From the NCBI RefSeq assembly GCF_010119205.1, contig NZ_WRXM01000002.1, positions 54,982 to 118,981 of the forward strand: a stretch of 64,000 nt of DNA, given 5' to 3'. Positions 33,344-41,279 of the stretch are shown one piece after another. Each line of letters starts with the position of its first letter. Position 1 is the stretch's first letter. Position numbers and translations under genes: made by a program. This DNA comes from Haloarcula limicola (GTDB lineage: Archaea; Halobacteriota; Halobacteria; Halobacteriales; Haloarculaceae). Below the pieces are notes generated by a model. It was not told the DNA's origin. It did no database searches and worked only from the letters and a program-made list of their open reading frames with translations.

Positions 33344-34128
33344 TCCGCCGAATCACCGTCGTCTCCGCCGTCGCTCTCTTCACTGCCTTCGCTCTCCGCG
33401 TCGCCGCGGTGTTCGGCCAGCGCCTCCTCGATGGTGTACGTGCCCTCGGCGACGTCGCGGGCCAGTTCCGCGTCGATGGCCCGATTGGTGTCGCTGACCT
33501 CCCGGGATCGGTCCTTGATGCGCTGGAGTTCGCCCGCCGTCGGCTCGACGTCGCGGCTCGTGATCTCCTCGCCCTCCAGTCGGGCGATGTTGACGGCGGC
33601 CAGCACGTCGCCCATCCCGCGCGCGCCGCTGCCGAGATACGGCGTCGTCCCCGTCTCGTCGACCAGTTCCACGGGGACGTCGGAGAGGTCGTCGACGAGG
33701 CGCGAGCCGACGAGTCGCGCGCCATCGCCGATGCGGACCACCGGGTCGGCGGCGTCTTCGACTTCGCGGTGGACGACCTCGGCGGCGTCGGCGGCCGGTA
33801 CCTGAAACGCGGCGACGACCATCTCGCCGTGCACGACGGCGACGCCGGGGCGCTCGCCGGGGTCGATGCCGACGATGGTGCGCCCGCTCTCGCCTCGAAG
33901 CGCCGCGATGGCCGCCTCGACCGCTCGCCGCGGCCGCTCGGGGTCGGCCTGCACGAGGTCGACGCCGTCCGGAATCTCGACGGCCTCGCCCGCCGCGATC
34001 ACCGCCACGTCGGTCTCCTCGGGCCACTCGTCGCCGGGTTCGATAGTCGTAAAGGCGGCGCCGCGGTCCCGCAGCTCCGTGACCACACCGTGGTACACCT
34101 CGAAATCCGCCGTCGCGACGACTATCAC
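33340..34128 (-). CDS. RuvC/YqgF-like RNase H-fold protein
   Basis: A 262-residue protein from GTG 34128. The open frame to 34287 lacks a promoter, while CACTTATAG at 34149-34157 lies about 25 bases before the GTG. The N-terminal third is a Rossmann-like region (STVIVVATADFEVYHG start). The core is TIVGIDPGERPGVAVVHG, the Asp-x-Gly-x-x-x-Gly pattern of RuvC-type RNase H folds, and it ends with GMGDVLAAVNIARLEG. The chain ends in an acidic Ser/Glu/Asp tail. Nuclease or structural recognition of nucleic acid is plausible but unproven. It is convergent with larC and divergent from the membrane protein gene. Confidence 0.72.
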   Translation of the reverse strand: MIVVATADFEVYHGVVTELRDRGAAFTTIEPGDEWPEETDVAVIAAGEAVEIPDGVDLVQADPERPRRAVEAAIAALRGESGRTIVGIDPGERPGVAVVHGEMVVAAFQVPAADAAEVVHREVEDAADPVVRIGDGARLVGSRLVDDLSDVPVELVDETGTTPYLGSGARGMGDVLAAVNIARLEGEEITSRDVEPTAGELQRIKDRSREVSDTNRAIDAELARDVAEGTYTIEEALAEHRGDAESEGSEESDGGDDGDSAD

Positions 34129-34222
34129 GGTCGAATCTTCAGCGTGTGGGCACTTATAGGGACTGTTGACTCCGAGCCGGCGACCCGTGAAGATATTGTG
34201 CTGGCGCGGGTATCCGCGGTCG

Positions 34223-35053
34223 ATGCCGCCCTCCACCGTCGAGACCGCCCCGGAGCGATCGGGTGACCCGCTGTTCGGCGTCGTCACCGGAATCTACCTC
34301 GCATTGCTCGCGACGCCGCTCGCCGCGTTCGCCGCCGTCCGAGCCGGAATGTCCGGTTCGGGCGTCCTCTACGGCGTCGTCCTCGTCACGCTGACCGTCG
34401 TCACCGGCCTCGGCTGGCTGGCGACGGCGCGAGCGGCGGGCGTCGACGCCCGCCTCGGTGCGTCCGCCGCTCGCTGGCTCCCCGGAATCGCGCCCGCGGC
34501 CCTCGTCCTCCTCGGATTCGCCTCGCTCGCCGCGACCGGGATCGCCGGCCTCCTCGCGTTCTTCTTCGGCATGTTCGCCATGATACTCGGGTTCGTCCTC
34601 GGCGTGATGGCGCGAACCAGATACGCCGTCGCAGCCACCGACGGCGTCGACCCCGACTGCGAGTTCACGGCCGGGTGGCCCGAACGGGCGCGCCGCCGCG
34701 TCCTCGCCGTCGCCGGCGTCCTCCTCGCCGTGACCGCCGCCGGGTTCGTCGCCGGGCTGGCCACGAACAGGGTCTGGCTCCAGACGGCCTCGCAGATCCT
34801 GTTCCCGCTCGGCATCGTCTTCGCTACGGCTGGCGAGGAGCGGACCTACGTCGCTTCGAGCGTGGGCGTCGAACAGCGGATGCCGGTCGCGCGGCGGCTC
34901 TTTCCGTGGGACGACTTCACCGGCTACACCCGAACCGACGACGCCATCGTCCTCCACCGTCCCCGCCGAATCGATTTCCGGTTCGCGCTCGCAGACTTGG
35001 ACGACCCGGACGCCGTCGAGCGAGCGCTCGGGGCGCGTCTCTCACCCTCGTGA
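34223..35053 (+). CDS. Multi-helix membrane protein with C-terminal PH-like domain
   Basis: A 276-residue protein from the ATG at 34223. A TATA-like GATATTGTG lies about 27 bases upstream; an in-frame TTG at 34166 is less likely. Helices are at about 21-40, 45-65, 85-100, 103-130, 160-180 and 185-200. After the last helix the sequence turns polar, with an aromatic, basic strand run (FPWDDFTGYTRTDDAIVLHRPRR) reminiscent of bacterial PH-like domains. Function is unknown. It precedes radB by 48 bases, but radB has its own TATA element. Confidence 0.65.
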   Translation: MPPSTVETAPERSGDPLFGVVTGIYLALLATPLAAFAAVRAGMSGSGVLYGVVLVTLTVVTGLGWLATARAAGVDARLGASAARWLPGIAPAALVLLGFASLAATGIAGLLAFFFGMFAMILGFVLGVMARTRYAVAATDGVDPDCEFTAGWPERARRRVLAVAGVLLAVTAAGFVAGLATNRVWLQTASQILFPLGIVFATAGEERTYVASSVGVEQRMPVARRLFPWDDFTGYTRTDDAIVLHRPRRIDFRFALADLDDPDAVERALGARLSPS

Positions 35054-35071
35054 ACCGAGTCGGTGCGAGCG

Positions 35072-35078
35072 TTTTTAT
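35072..35078 (+). promoter_or_regulatory. TATA element of radB
   Basis: TTTTTAT lies about 26 bases before the GTG start at 35102, indicating a leaderless transcript with a GTG start. Confidence 0.6.
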
Positions 35079-35101
35079 CCGGACACGTCTAACCCGCTCT
35101 C

Positions 35102-35818
35102 GTGACCGACCACGTCTCGACCGGCTGTGACCCGCTGGACGAGTTGCTGGGCGGCGGACTGGAGCGCGGGGCCGTCACGCAGGTGTACGGCCCGCCGGCG
35201 GCCGGCAAGACGAACCTCGCCCTCTCGGCGGCCATCGAAGTCGCCGCGGGTGGCGACGCCGCCCTCTACATCGACACCGAGGGCCTCTCGGCCGACCGGA
35301 TGCGCCAGATCGCCAGCGGCCGCGCCGCCGGGACGGACCAGACGGTCGACGACCTCGCGGGCCGCCTCATCGTCTCCGAGGTCTTCGACTACGACGAACA
35401 GGCCGAAGCCGTCCAGGACGCCGCCGAGTTCGCGCCCGAGATCGAGCTCGTCGTCCTCGACAGCGCTACCGGCTTCTACCGCCTCCAGCGGGACGACGAG
35501 GACGGCGGCGCGGCCCTCCGGGACGTGGCCCGACAGATCACCCATCTGCTCTCGCTGGCCCGCAAACACGACCTCGCCGTCGTCTTCACGAACCAGGTGT
35601 TCACCGACCCCGACAGCGACCGCTCGACCGCGCTGGGCGGCCACACGCTGAATCACTGGTCCGGTGCTATCCTCCGCATCGACCGCTTCCGCGGCGGCAA
35701 CCGCCGCGCCACGCTGGAGAAACACCGCGCGAAGGCCGCCGGCGACACCGCCCAGTTCCGCATCACCGACAAGGGGATGGCCGGCGACGACGGACAGCAA
35801 CCGCCGCGCCGGGAGTGA
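35102..35818 (+). CDS. radB: DNA repair and recombination protein RadB
   Basis: A 238-residue RecA-family protein without the N-terminal HhH domain of RadA. Walker A is GPPAAGKTNLAL (about 36-47). The Walker B region is ELVVLDSATGFYRL (about 115-128). A later segment KHDLAVVFTNQVFTDP and the ATP-site GGHTLNHWSGAILRI follow. RadB is a RadA paralogue that assists Holliday-junction and recombination steps in archaea. It starts at GTG, has its own TATA element, and is the last gene before the repeat region. Confidence 0.93.
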   Translation: MTDHVSTGCDPLDELLGGGLERGAVTQVYGPPAAGKTNLALSAAIEVAAGGDAALYIDTEGLSADRMRQIASGRAAGTDQTVDDLAGRLIVSEVFDYDEQAEAVQDAAEFAPEIELVVLDSATGFYRLQRDDEDGGAALRDVARQITHLLSLARKHDLAVVFTNQVFTDPDSDRSTALGGHTLNHWSGAILRIDRFRGGNRRATLEKHRAKAAGDTAQFRITDKGMAGDDGQQPPRRE

Positions 35819-35970
35819 AGTGAGCGGTGCGGTGAAGACACTCCCCATAGCGGTGGCGCGCACCCTCGCGGTTCACAGACCGCGAGGTACGCGCGAGGGA
35901 CGAGTAGCGCAGCGACGCGAGCAACGCAGTCGGTTGGGGTGGGCGTGGCTGTCGAGCGTCGGTGTGCGGG
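35819..35970. other. Gene-free stretch after radB with hairpin
   Basis: No gene is supported. CCTCGCGGT and ACCGCGAGG (35864-35887) form a 9-bp hairpin with a 6-base loop. More repeat-rich sequence leads into the 111-bp element. Confidence 0.5.
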
Positions 35971-36087
35971 AGAGCATACCGCGCCGGAGGCGCGGTTTCG
36001 CCGTCAGAACTCCGTTCTGACGAGCCTGCCGTCGCTGTGCTCCGGCAGACACCGAACTCGCGGCGTCGCCGCGAGTTCGGCCTTTTT
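35971..36087. repeat. Hairpin array element, copy 1 (111 bp core 35977-36087)
   Basis: The core differs by one base from a copy at 36958-37068; six flanking bases (35971-35976) match with one further mismatch. Four consecutive stems are visible: CCGCGCC/GGCGCGG around GGA, GTCAGAAC/GTTCTGAC around TCC, TGCCG/CGGCA, and an 11-bp stem GAACTCGCGGC/GCCGCGAGTTC around GTC. It ends in TTTTT. It lies 78 bases beyond the stop of the first phoU gene. Confidence 0.9.
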
Positions 36088-36092
36088 AGCGT

Positions 36093-36160
36093 AGATTTTT
36101 GCGCCGAGTGGTTCCCACAGCGCCGCGAAGCGGCGCGAGGAAACCCGAGGCGCAAAAAGG
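36093..36160. repeat. Additional hairpins between copy 1 and phoU
   Basis: GCGCCGC and GCGGCGC around GAA form one stem. TTTGCGCC and GGCGCAAA bracket it, about 36098 to 36155. The region reads like a nested cruciform next to the phoU stop. Confidence 0.6.
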
Positions 36161-36165
36161 TACTC

Positions 36166-36846
36166 TCAGTAGATGAGATCGTCGTCGTTCTCGACCATGT
36201 ACAGCGTGCGAGCGGCGATGTTGACGGCGTGGTCGCCGACGCGCTCGATGTCGCGGATCGTCAGCAGGAGCCGCGAGACGTCGGCCATCAGTTGCTCGAT
36301 CTCCGCGTCGCTGGTCTCGGCGTCGATCTCGCGCTCGATGAGGTCGCGGACGACCTCCTCGGAGGCCGCCTCACAGCGGCTGTCGACCTCGTCGTCGGTC
36401 TCGGCGATACTGTAACACAGCTCCGTGGCCTCGCGGTCGTAGGCGTCCATCGCGTTCTCGACCATCTCGATGACGACCTCGGCGACCTCCTGGATGTCGA
36501 CCTCGGGGTAGGCGTCGCGCTCGGCCTCCAGGGAGTACTCGCCGAGGTTGGTGGCGAGGTCGCCGATGCGTTCGAGGTCGGTGATGATCTTGAACGAGGC
36601 GGCGATGAAACGGAGGTCGGAGGCCACCGGTTGCTGGAGCGCCAGCAGGTCGATGCAGTCCTGCTCTAAGTCGAGATACAGCTGATTGATCTCGTCGTCG
36701 CCGTCGATGACCTGCCAGGCCATCTCCTCGTCCTTCTGTTCGAGGGCGGAGAGCCCCAACCGCAGCCGGTCGAGGACGACTTCAGACATGTAGAGGACGT
36801 CCTCGCGGACCGATTCGAGGAGTTCCTGATACGATTCTCGTGGCAT
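36166..36846 (-). CDS. phoU: PhoU domain protein, phosphate signalling (copy 1)
   Basis: A 226-residue protein from the ATG at 36846; an in-frame ATG at 36894 has no support. Two homologous three-helix bundles of the PhoU family are visible. Helix 2 of the first contains QDCIDLLALQQPVASDLRFIAASFKIITDLERIGDLATNLG, which gives the acidic metal-binding edge Glu-Arg-Ile-Gly-Asp. The second repeat ends RDIERVGDHAVNIAART. PhoU restrains phosphate uptake by contacting Pst and sensor kinases. No pst genes are near. A paralogue follows at 37186-37854, and the same hairpin element lies beyond both stops. Confidence 0.93.
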   Translation of the reverse strand: MPRESYQELLESVREDVLYMSEVVLDRLRLGLSALEQKDEEMAWQVIDGDDEINQLYLDLEQDCIDLLALQQPVASDLRFIAASFKIITDLERIGDLATNLGEYSLEAERDAYPEVDIQEVAEVVIEMVENAMDAYDREATELCYSIAETDDEVDSRCEAASEEVVRDLIEREIDAETSDAEIEQLMADVSRLLLTIRDIERVGDHAVNIAARTLYMVENDDDLIY

Positions 36847-36951
36847 AGCCCGTAGTGGCCCTGCCGAGTGTATCAGCCTTTCCCTTGGGCGCAAAATCCG
36901 CCTCCGGTCGGGAGCGAACGGGTACGTGCGGTCGCCGAAAGAGAGGTGTAA

Positions 36952-37068
36952 AGAGCGTACCGCGCCGGAGGCGCGGTTTCGCCGTCAGAACTCCGTTCTG
37001 ACGAGCCTGCCGTCGCTGTGCTCCGGCAGACACCGAACTCGCGGCATCGCCGCGAGTTCGGCCTTTTT
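36952..37068. repeat. Hairpin array element, copy 2 (111 bp core 36958-37068)
   Basis: The core matches copy 1 at 110 of 111 positions in the same orientation. It lies between phoU copy 1 and copy 2. It is placed 117 bases beyond the stop of phoU copy 2, so each phoU gene has one copy downstream. Confidence 0.9.
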
Positions 37069-37185
37069 CGTGAACGTTTTTCGAGTCGAGCGGGACCGAA
37101 GGTCCCGCTGACCGTGCGAACGGGCGCTTCGCGCCCGTGAGCAGAGCGTGGTTCGCGCTCCGCGCGAACCCACTGAAGAAAAAGT
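37069..37185. repeat. Further hairpins between copy 2 and the second phoU
   Basis: Three perfect hairpins with three-base loops: GCGGGACC/GGTCCCGC around GAA (37090-37108), ACGGGCGC/GCGCCCGT around TTC (37120-37138), and GGTTCGCGC/GCGCGAACC around TCC (37150-37170). The last shares its arm (CGTGGTTCGCGC) with the palindrome at 11088. No gene is supported between 36847 and 37185. Confidence 0.8.
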
Positions 37186-37854
37186 TCAGTAGATGAGTTC
37201 GTCGCTGCTCTCGACCATGTACAGGGTTCGAGCGGCGATGTTGACAGCGTGGTCGCCGATCCGTTCGAGGTCCCGAACCGTGAGGAGGAAGCGCTGGGTG
37301 TCGGCCATCAGCGACTCCAGTTCGTCCTCCTCGGGGGCCTGGTTGACCAGCGAGCGGACGAGGTCGTCGGTGGCGGCCGCACAGCGCTGGTCGAGGTCGG
37401 TGTCGGCGGCGGCGACCGTCCGACAGCGCTCGGCGTCGCGCTCCTCGTAGGCGGTCATCGCGCCGTCGAGTTGAGCCAGCGCCATGTCGGCGATGTCGGC
37501 GATGGGGACGTTCGGGATGGTCTCCGACTCCATCTCGTGGGCGTACGCCCCGAGGTTGGACGCGAGGTCGGCGATGCGTTCGAGGTCGGTGAGTATCTTG
37601 AACGAGGCGGCGATGAAGCGCAGGTCCGAGGCCACCGGCTGCTGGAGCGCGATGAGGTCGATGCAGTCCCGTTCGAGTTCGAGGTAGCGCTCGTTTATCT
37701 CGTCGTCGGCCTCGGCGACGGCGCGGCCCATCGCTGGATCGCGTCGCTCGTAGGCGGTGACGGCGCGGTCGAGGCGGTCGGTGACGTCCTCGCCCATCGC
37801 ACGAATGTCGGCCCGTAACGCGTCGAGGTCCGACTCGAAGCTGTCACGCGTCAT
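37186..37854 (-). CDS. phoU: PhoU domain protein, phosphate signalling (copy 2)
   Basis: A 222-residue paralogue of the protein at 36166-36846. Conserved blocks are shared, such as IALQQPVASDLRFIAASFK, LTDLERIADLASNLG and a C-terminal RDLERIGDHAVNIAART. Outside these blocks the two proteins have diverged clearly. The metal-binding acidic positions are retained in both repeats. The ATG at 37854 is preceded by an A/T-rich GATATC at 37882-37887, suggesting its own promoter. It may serve another Pst system or another partner. Confidence 0.93.
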   Translation of the reverse strand: MTRDSFESDLDALRADIRAMGEDVTDRLDRAVTAYERRDPAMGRAVAEADDEINERYLELERDCIDLIALQQPVASDLRFIAASFKILTDLERIADLASNLGAYAHEMESETIPNVPIADIADMALAQLDGAMTAYEERDAERCRTVAAADTDLDQRCAAATDDLVRSLVNQAPEEDELESLMADTQRFLLTVRDLERIGDHAVNIAARTLYMVESSDELIY

Positions 37855-38057
37855 CTGTCAGAAGTGTGTATCCGTTGAGATATCAGTGTGGCGGCCGTCG
37901 ACGTTCGGCCGCGGCGGGGCGGCCCGTGAGGCGGTCGGGGTAGCCCTGAAAAGTCGGCCACTCGACCGACTCCTAACGCCACGTGCACCGGACTCCGTCA
38001 GGCGACGGACCGGCGCGGCCGCTACCCGTCTTCGACGCGTCCGCGAGAAGCGAACAG

Positions 38058-38261
38058 TTACTCCCCGTTCAGGGTGAGGGTGTGCTCTCTGAGGGCACCG
38101 CACGACGGACATTCGTGTTCGTAGTGGATCTCGCGGCCGTCCGTCTCGCTCGACCAGCTGCCGTCTTCGTCCTCGTAGCCGCAGTCCGGACAGACGAGTT
38201 CCGTCTCGTCGTAGTGGTGTTTGAGCAGTTCCATGGGGGACTTCTCGCTGTGTCCTTCCAT
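38058..38261 (-). CDS. 67-residue zinc-ribbon protein (HVO_0649-like)
   Basis: A small protein with a single zinc ribbon: Cys24-x2-Cys27 (CPDCG) and Cys51-x2-Cys54 (CPSCG), 24 residues apart. A strand-rich core with Trp36 and an aromatic His-Tyr pair sits between them. This resembles the haloarchaeal group I recall as the HVO_0649 zinc-finger family. An A/T-rich AAAAAATATT at 38287-38296 lies about 30 bases upstream of the minus-strand ATG. No partner is suggested by context. Confidence 0.75.
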   Translation of the reverse strand: MEGHSEKSPMELLKHHYDETELVCPDCGYEDEDGSWSSETDGREIHYEHECPSCGALREHTLTLNGE

Positions 38262-38407
38262 ACGACACGGGAGTGTTTCGGATACAAAAAATATTCCGGT
38301 GCTACATTTTCGTATAGCTATTCGACCAGCTCTATATTTTCTATCGAATTATTTCGGCTAGCCGGCACCGAATAGACGCCTCTCTCGGGAGAGAGCGAGC
38401 ACAACCG

Positions 38408-38416
38408 CTATTATCG
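38408..38416 (+). promoter_or_regulatory. TATA element of the Lrp-TrkA_C regulator
   Basis: CTATTATCG lies about 26 bases before the ATG at 38437. Confidence 0.5.
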
Positions 38417-38436
38417 ATACGAAAGAAACGTCCGGC

Positions 38437-39207
38437 ATGGATTATCGAATCGACGAGATCGATCGTCGCATTCTCTATCATCTCGCGGTCGACGCGCGCG
38501 GGACGGCCGCGCCGAAGATCGCCGAGGAGGTCGACGTCACGCCGGCGACGATCCGTAACCGCATCCGGCAACTGGAGGAAGCGGGCGTCGTCCGGGGTTA
38601 TCACGCCCAGATAGACTACGAGGCGATCGACGGGCGACTGACGATGCAGTTCACCTGCAGCGCGCCCGTCGATACCCAGTCTGACCTCGCGCGCGACATC
38701 GGCCGGGTCTCGGGCGTGGTTCGCGTCAGCGAGCTGATGGCCGGCCAGCAGAACCTGCTGGTCACCGTCGTCGGGACCGACACCGACGATACAGCCCGGA
38801 TCGCTCGCCAGCTGTCGGACCTGGGCGTGACTATCGACCGGGAGGCCATCGTCCGAGACGAGGCGTTTTATCCCTACCAGCAGTTCGGCCCGGAGGACGG
38901 CCCCCCGCAGACCGCGATTCGGGACTTTCAGAGCGTCGCCGGCGGGGCCGAAGTCGTGGAGTTCACCGTCTCCGAGGACGCCGAGATAACGGGACAGACC
39001 CTGGCGGAAGCGAACCGCACCGGACTGCTTCCGGACGAGGTGCTCGTCGTGAGCATCGAACGCGGCGACGCCCGGCTCACGCCGAACGGCGACACCACCG
39101 TCGAAGCGGGCGACGTGGTGTCGGTGTTCTCACCGGAGACGTTCCCGGAACAGCTAGTCGAGGCGTTCGAGTGCGGGGACGAAGCGGCCGACGGAACGCA
39201 CCGATAG
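38437..39207 (+). CDS. Lrp/AsnC-type regulator fused to a TrkA-C (RCK_C) domain
   Basis: A 256-residue protein. Residues 1-60 are an AsnC-type winged helix (IDRRILYHLAVDARGTAAPKIAEEVDVTPATIRNRIRQLEEAGVVRGY). An Lrp ligand-binding (RAM-like) domain covers about 65-145. From about 170 a TrkA-C/RCK_C domain begins, with VVEFTVSEDAEITGQTLAEAN, LPDEVLVVSIERGDARLTPNGDTTVEAGDVVSVFSPE. The architecture suggests direct control of transcription by a nucleotide or cation signal sensed by the RCK_C part. The trkH gene follows 215 bases later on the same strand, so potassium-uptake control is the likely role, by inference. Confidence 0.88.
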   Translation: MDYRIDEIDRRILYHLAVDARGTAAPKIAEEVDVTPATIRNRIRQLEEAGVVRGYHAQIDYEAIDGRLTMQFTCSAPVDTQSDLARDIGRVSGVVRVSELMAGQQNLLVTVVGTDTDDTARIARQLSDLGVTIDREAIVRDEAFYPYQQFGPEDGPPQTAIRDFQSVAGGAEVVEFTVSEDAEITGQTLAEANRTGLLPDEVLVVSIERGDARLTPNGDTTVEAGDVVSVFSPETFPEQLVEAFECGDEAADGTHR

Positions 39208-39279
39208 ACCGTGACGCGGCCGGGCTCGACAGCGGCGCACCGATACGTCGCGCTCCCGTCGGTCGCCCGACTCTGGCGG

Positions 39280-39287
39280 TTTTAATA
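39280..39287 (+). promoter_or_regulatory. TATA element of the leader ORF-trkH transcript
   Basis: TTTTAATA predicts a transcription start near 39310, a few bases upstream of the ATG at 39318. trkH itself begins about 110 bases downstream. Confidence 0.6.
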
Positions 39288-39317
39288 TCGTCGCCTCGTC
39301 AGCCAACGGTAGCAAGG

Positions 39318-39425
39318 ATGTCCGGACACCTCCGCGTCGACGATCGGGCGGGCCGCCCGGTGGGGTCGGCGGTCCCGAGTCGCGCGACGAGAAGACGCAT
39401 CGATAGCACCGGGACGGCGGCATGA
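39318..39425 (+). CDS. 35-residue leader ORF overlapping the trkH start
   Basis: An ATG at 39318 opens 35 codons rich in Arg, Ser and Thr, ending with a TGA at 39423-39425. That TGA overlaps the trkH ATG (39422-39424) as ATGA. The predicted transcript starts just upstream, so ribosomes would meet this ORF first. The G/C-rich third positions are like real genes. I recognise no family. It may couple or regulate trkH translation. It could instead be a chance frame in a leader. Confidence 0.45.
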   Translation: MSGHLRVDDRAGRPVGSAVPSRATRRRIDSTGTAA

Positions 39426-40957
39426 ACGTCGTCGTCGAGTGGCGAAAGAGCGTCGCACTCACCGGAACGGTCGTCAAGTACCTCGCGGTCCCGCTGCTCG
39501 TCCCGCTGGTGGTCGCTCTGTATTACGGCGAGGACGTCGGCGTCTTCGGCGTCTCCATCGTCGGCACGATGCTGTTGGGGCTGGCCGTCGAACAACTCGA
39601 TCCCGGGACGGAACTCCGCGAACGGGAGGCGCTGTTGTTCGTCGCGCTGACGTGGTTCGTCGTCGCCGTCGTCGGCGCGATCCCGTACGTGCTGGCGGGC
39701 TGGGGAACGGCGTCGACGCTCGCGGACCCCGTCAACGCCCTCTTCGAGTCCATGTCCGGCTTCTCGACCACCGGCGCGACCGTGATGGGCGAGATCGGCG
39801 TCGACCGTCACTCCCACGCCCTCATGATGTGGCGACAGCTGACCCAGTGGCTCGGCGGCATGGGTATCATCGTCCTCATGGTCGCTATCCTCCCGGAACT
39901 GGCGGTCAACGGCGCGCAACTGATAAACGAGGAAGCGCCCGGCCCCAGTCTGGAGAAGCTCACCCCGCGCATCGCCACGACGGCCCGCATCCTCTGGCAG
40001 GCGTACTTCGCGTTTACCGCGCTACTGGCCGTCCTACTGTACGCCCTCCACTGGTTCGGCTACGCGCCGGAGATGAATCTGTACAACGCCATCGCACACG
40101 CCTTCTCGACGCTGCCGACCGGGGGATTCTCGACGAAAGGAGCGAGCATCGCCGCATTCTCGGCGGCGGTGCAGTGGGTCGTCATTCCGTTCATGGTCGT
40201 CGCCGGCACCAACTTCGCGCTGTTCTGGTATCTCTTCGACGGCGACCTGCGCGCGCCCCTCGAAGACACCGAGTTTCGCGCCTACGCCGGCGCGACGGCG
40301 GTGTTCACGGCCATCCTCTTCGGGCTCCTCTTCAACGGTGCCGCGCCGACGCTCGCCCTCGGCGGGACGACGGAGGGGAGCGTCGCCAACGCGCTCCGCG
40401 AGGCGGCGTTTCAGGTCGCTTCGCTGATGAACTCGACGGGGTACGCGACGAGCGACTTCGCTCAGTGGGAGGTCTACAGCCAGCTCTTTCTCCTGCTGGT
40501 GATGTTCGTCGGCGGGTCGGCCGGCTCGACCGGCGGCGGCATCAAGGTCGTCCGCTGGCTCATCGTCCTGAAGGCGCTCCGGCGCGAGCTGTTCCACGCC
40601 AGCCACCCCGACGCCGTCAGACCGCTTCGCCTCGGCGACGTCGTCGTCGACGAGGAGGCGGTCCGCGGTATCGTCGGCTTCACGCTCCTCTATCTCCTCC
40701 TCTTCGGCGTCGCGGCGGTGTTCATCGCGCTGGACGCCAGCCGCGTTGGCATCGCGCTCACACCGCTGGAGGCGATCGGCGCGAGTCTGGCGGCCATCGG
40801 CAACATCGGCCCGGCCTTCGGTCGGCTGGGACCGTTCGGCTCGTACCTGCTGCTGCCCGACACCACCAAAGTCCTCATGATACTGCTGATGTGGGCCGGT
40901 CGCCTGGAGATCATCACCGTCCTGGTGGTGTTCACCCGGTCGTTCTGGGGACAGTAA
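39422..40957 (+). CDS. trkH: TrkH-family potassium channel/transporter subunit
   Basis: A 511-residue integral membrane protein with about ten helices and four pore-helix repeats. The selectivity-type motifs are FSTTGATVMG (about 117), TLPTGGFSTKG (about 230), MNSTGYATSD (about 338) and AAIGNIGPAFG (about 455). Potassium passes through, gated by a TrkA/RCK partner. No trkA gene is adjacent, but the preceding regulator carries an RCK_C domain. A second, longer TrkH is at 42883-44454. Its start overlaps the leader ORF. The gene is on the plus strand. Confidence 0.93.
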   Translation: MNVVVEWRKSVALTGTVVKYLAVPLLVPLVVALYYGEDVGVFGVSIVGTMLLGLAVEQLDPGTELREREALLFVALTWFVVAVVGAIPYVLAGWGTASTLADPVNALFESMSGFSTTGATVMGEIGVDRHSHALMMWRQLTQWLGGMGIIVLMVAILPELAVNGAQLINEEAPGPSLEKLTPRIATTARILWQAYFAFTALLAVLLYALHWFGYAPEMNLYNAIAHAFSTLPTGGFSTKGASIAAFSAAVQWVVIPFMVVAGTNFALFWYLFDGDLRAPLEDTEFRAYAGATAVFTAILFGLLFNGAAPTLALGGTTEGSVANALREAAFQVASLMNSTGYATSDFAQWEVYSQLFLLLVMFVGGSAGSTGGGIKVVRWLIVLKALRRELFHASHPDAVRPLRLGDVVVDEEAVRGIVGFTLLYLLLFGVAAVFIALDASRVGIALTPLEAIGASLAAIGNIGPAFGRLGPFGSYLLLPDTTKVLMILLMWAGRLEIITVLVVFTRSFWGQ

Positions 40958-41062
40958 CGACCGACCGCCGTCGACCGTTCGCTACGGGACTCGTCTCGCG
41001 GAGCTCTCGTGATGGCGGAGTTCGACGTGGTCCCGAACGGAGTGTTGACGACGCAAGGGCAT

Positions 41063-41070
41063 TTCTTATC
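41063..41070 (+). promoter_or_regulatory. TATA-like element of the small lipoprotein gene
   Basis: TTTCTTAT lies about 27 bases before the ATG at 41094, so the short frame probably is transcribed. Confidence 0.4.
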
Positions 41071-41093
41071 GGTCTGCGGAGGCGACCCGCAGT

Positions 41094-41279
41094 ATGGAAC
41101 GACGACGATTCCTCGCGGTAGGCTCCGCAGTGATGATTCCCGCTTTCGCCGGCTGTAGCACGCCCGAAGGAGGCGAGGAAGGCGGTGAGGGCGGCGAGCA
41201 AGAAGGCGGAGAAAGTGGCGAAGACGACGAAGGAGAAGAAGACGGCGAGGGCGGTGAAGGTGGCGAGGAGGAAGGATAA
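41094..41279 (+). CDS. Short Gly/Glu-rich lipoprotein, possibly truncated
   Basis: A 61-residue product. RRR at 3-5 is followed by a hydrophobic stretch and the lipobox AGC (Cys22), a signal for a lipid-anchored exported protein, perhaps by the Tat route. The rest is nearly all Gly, Glu and Asp in GGE/EGG repeats and then stops. Related lipoproteins continue after such a linker with a folded domain. The neighbour at 41510 has the same layout with a longer folded part. It could be a remnant of a larger gene or a real micro-lipoprotein. Confidence 0.5.
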   Translation: MERRRFLAVGSAVMIPAFAGCSTPEGGEEGGEGGEQEGGESGEDDEGEEDGEGGEGGEEEG

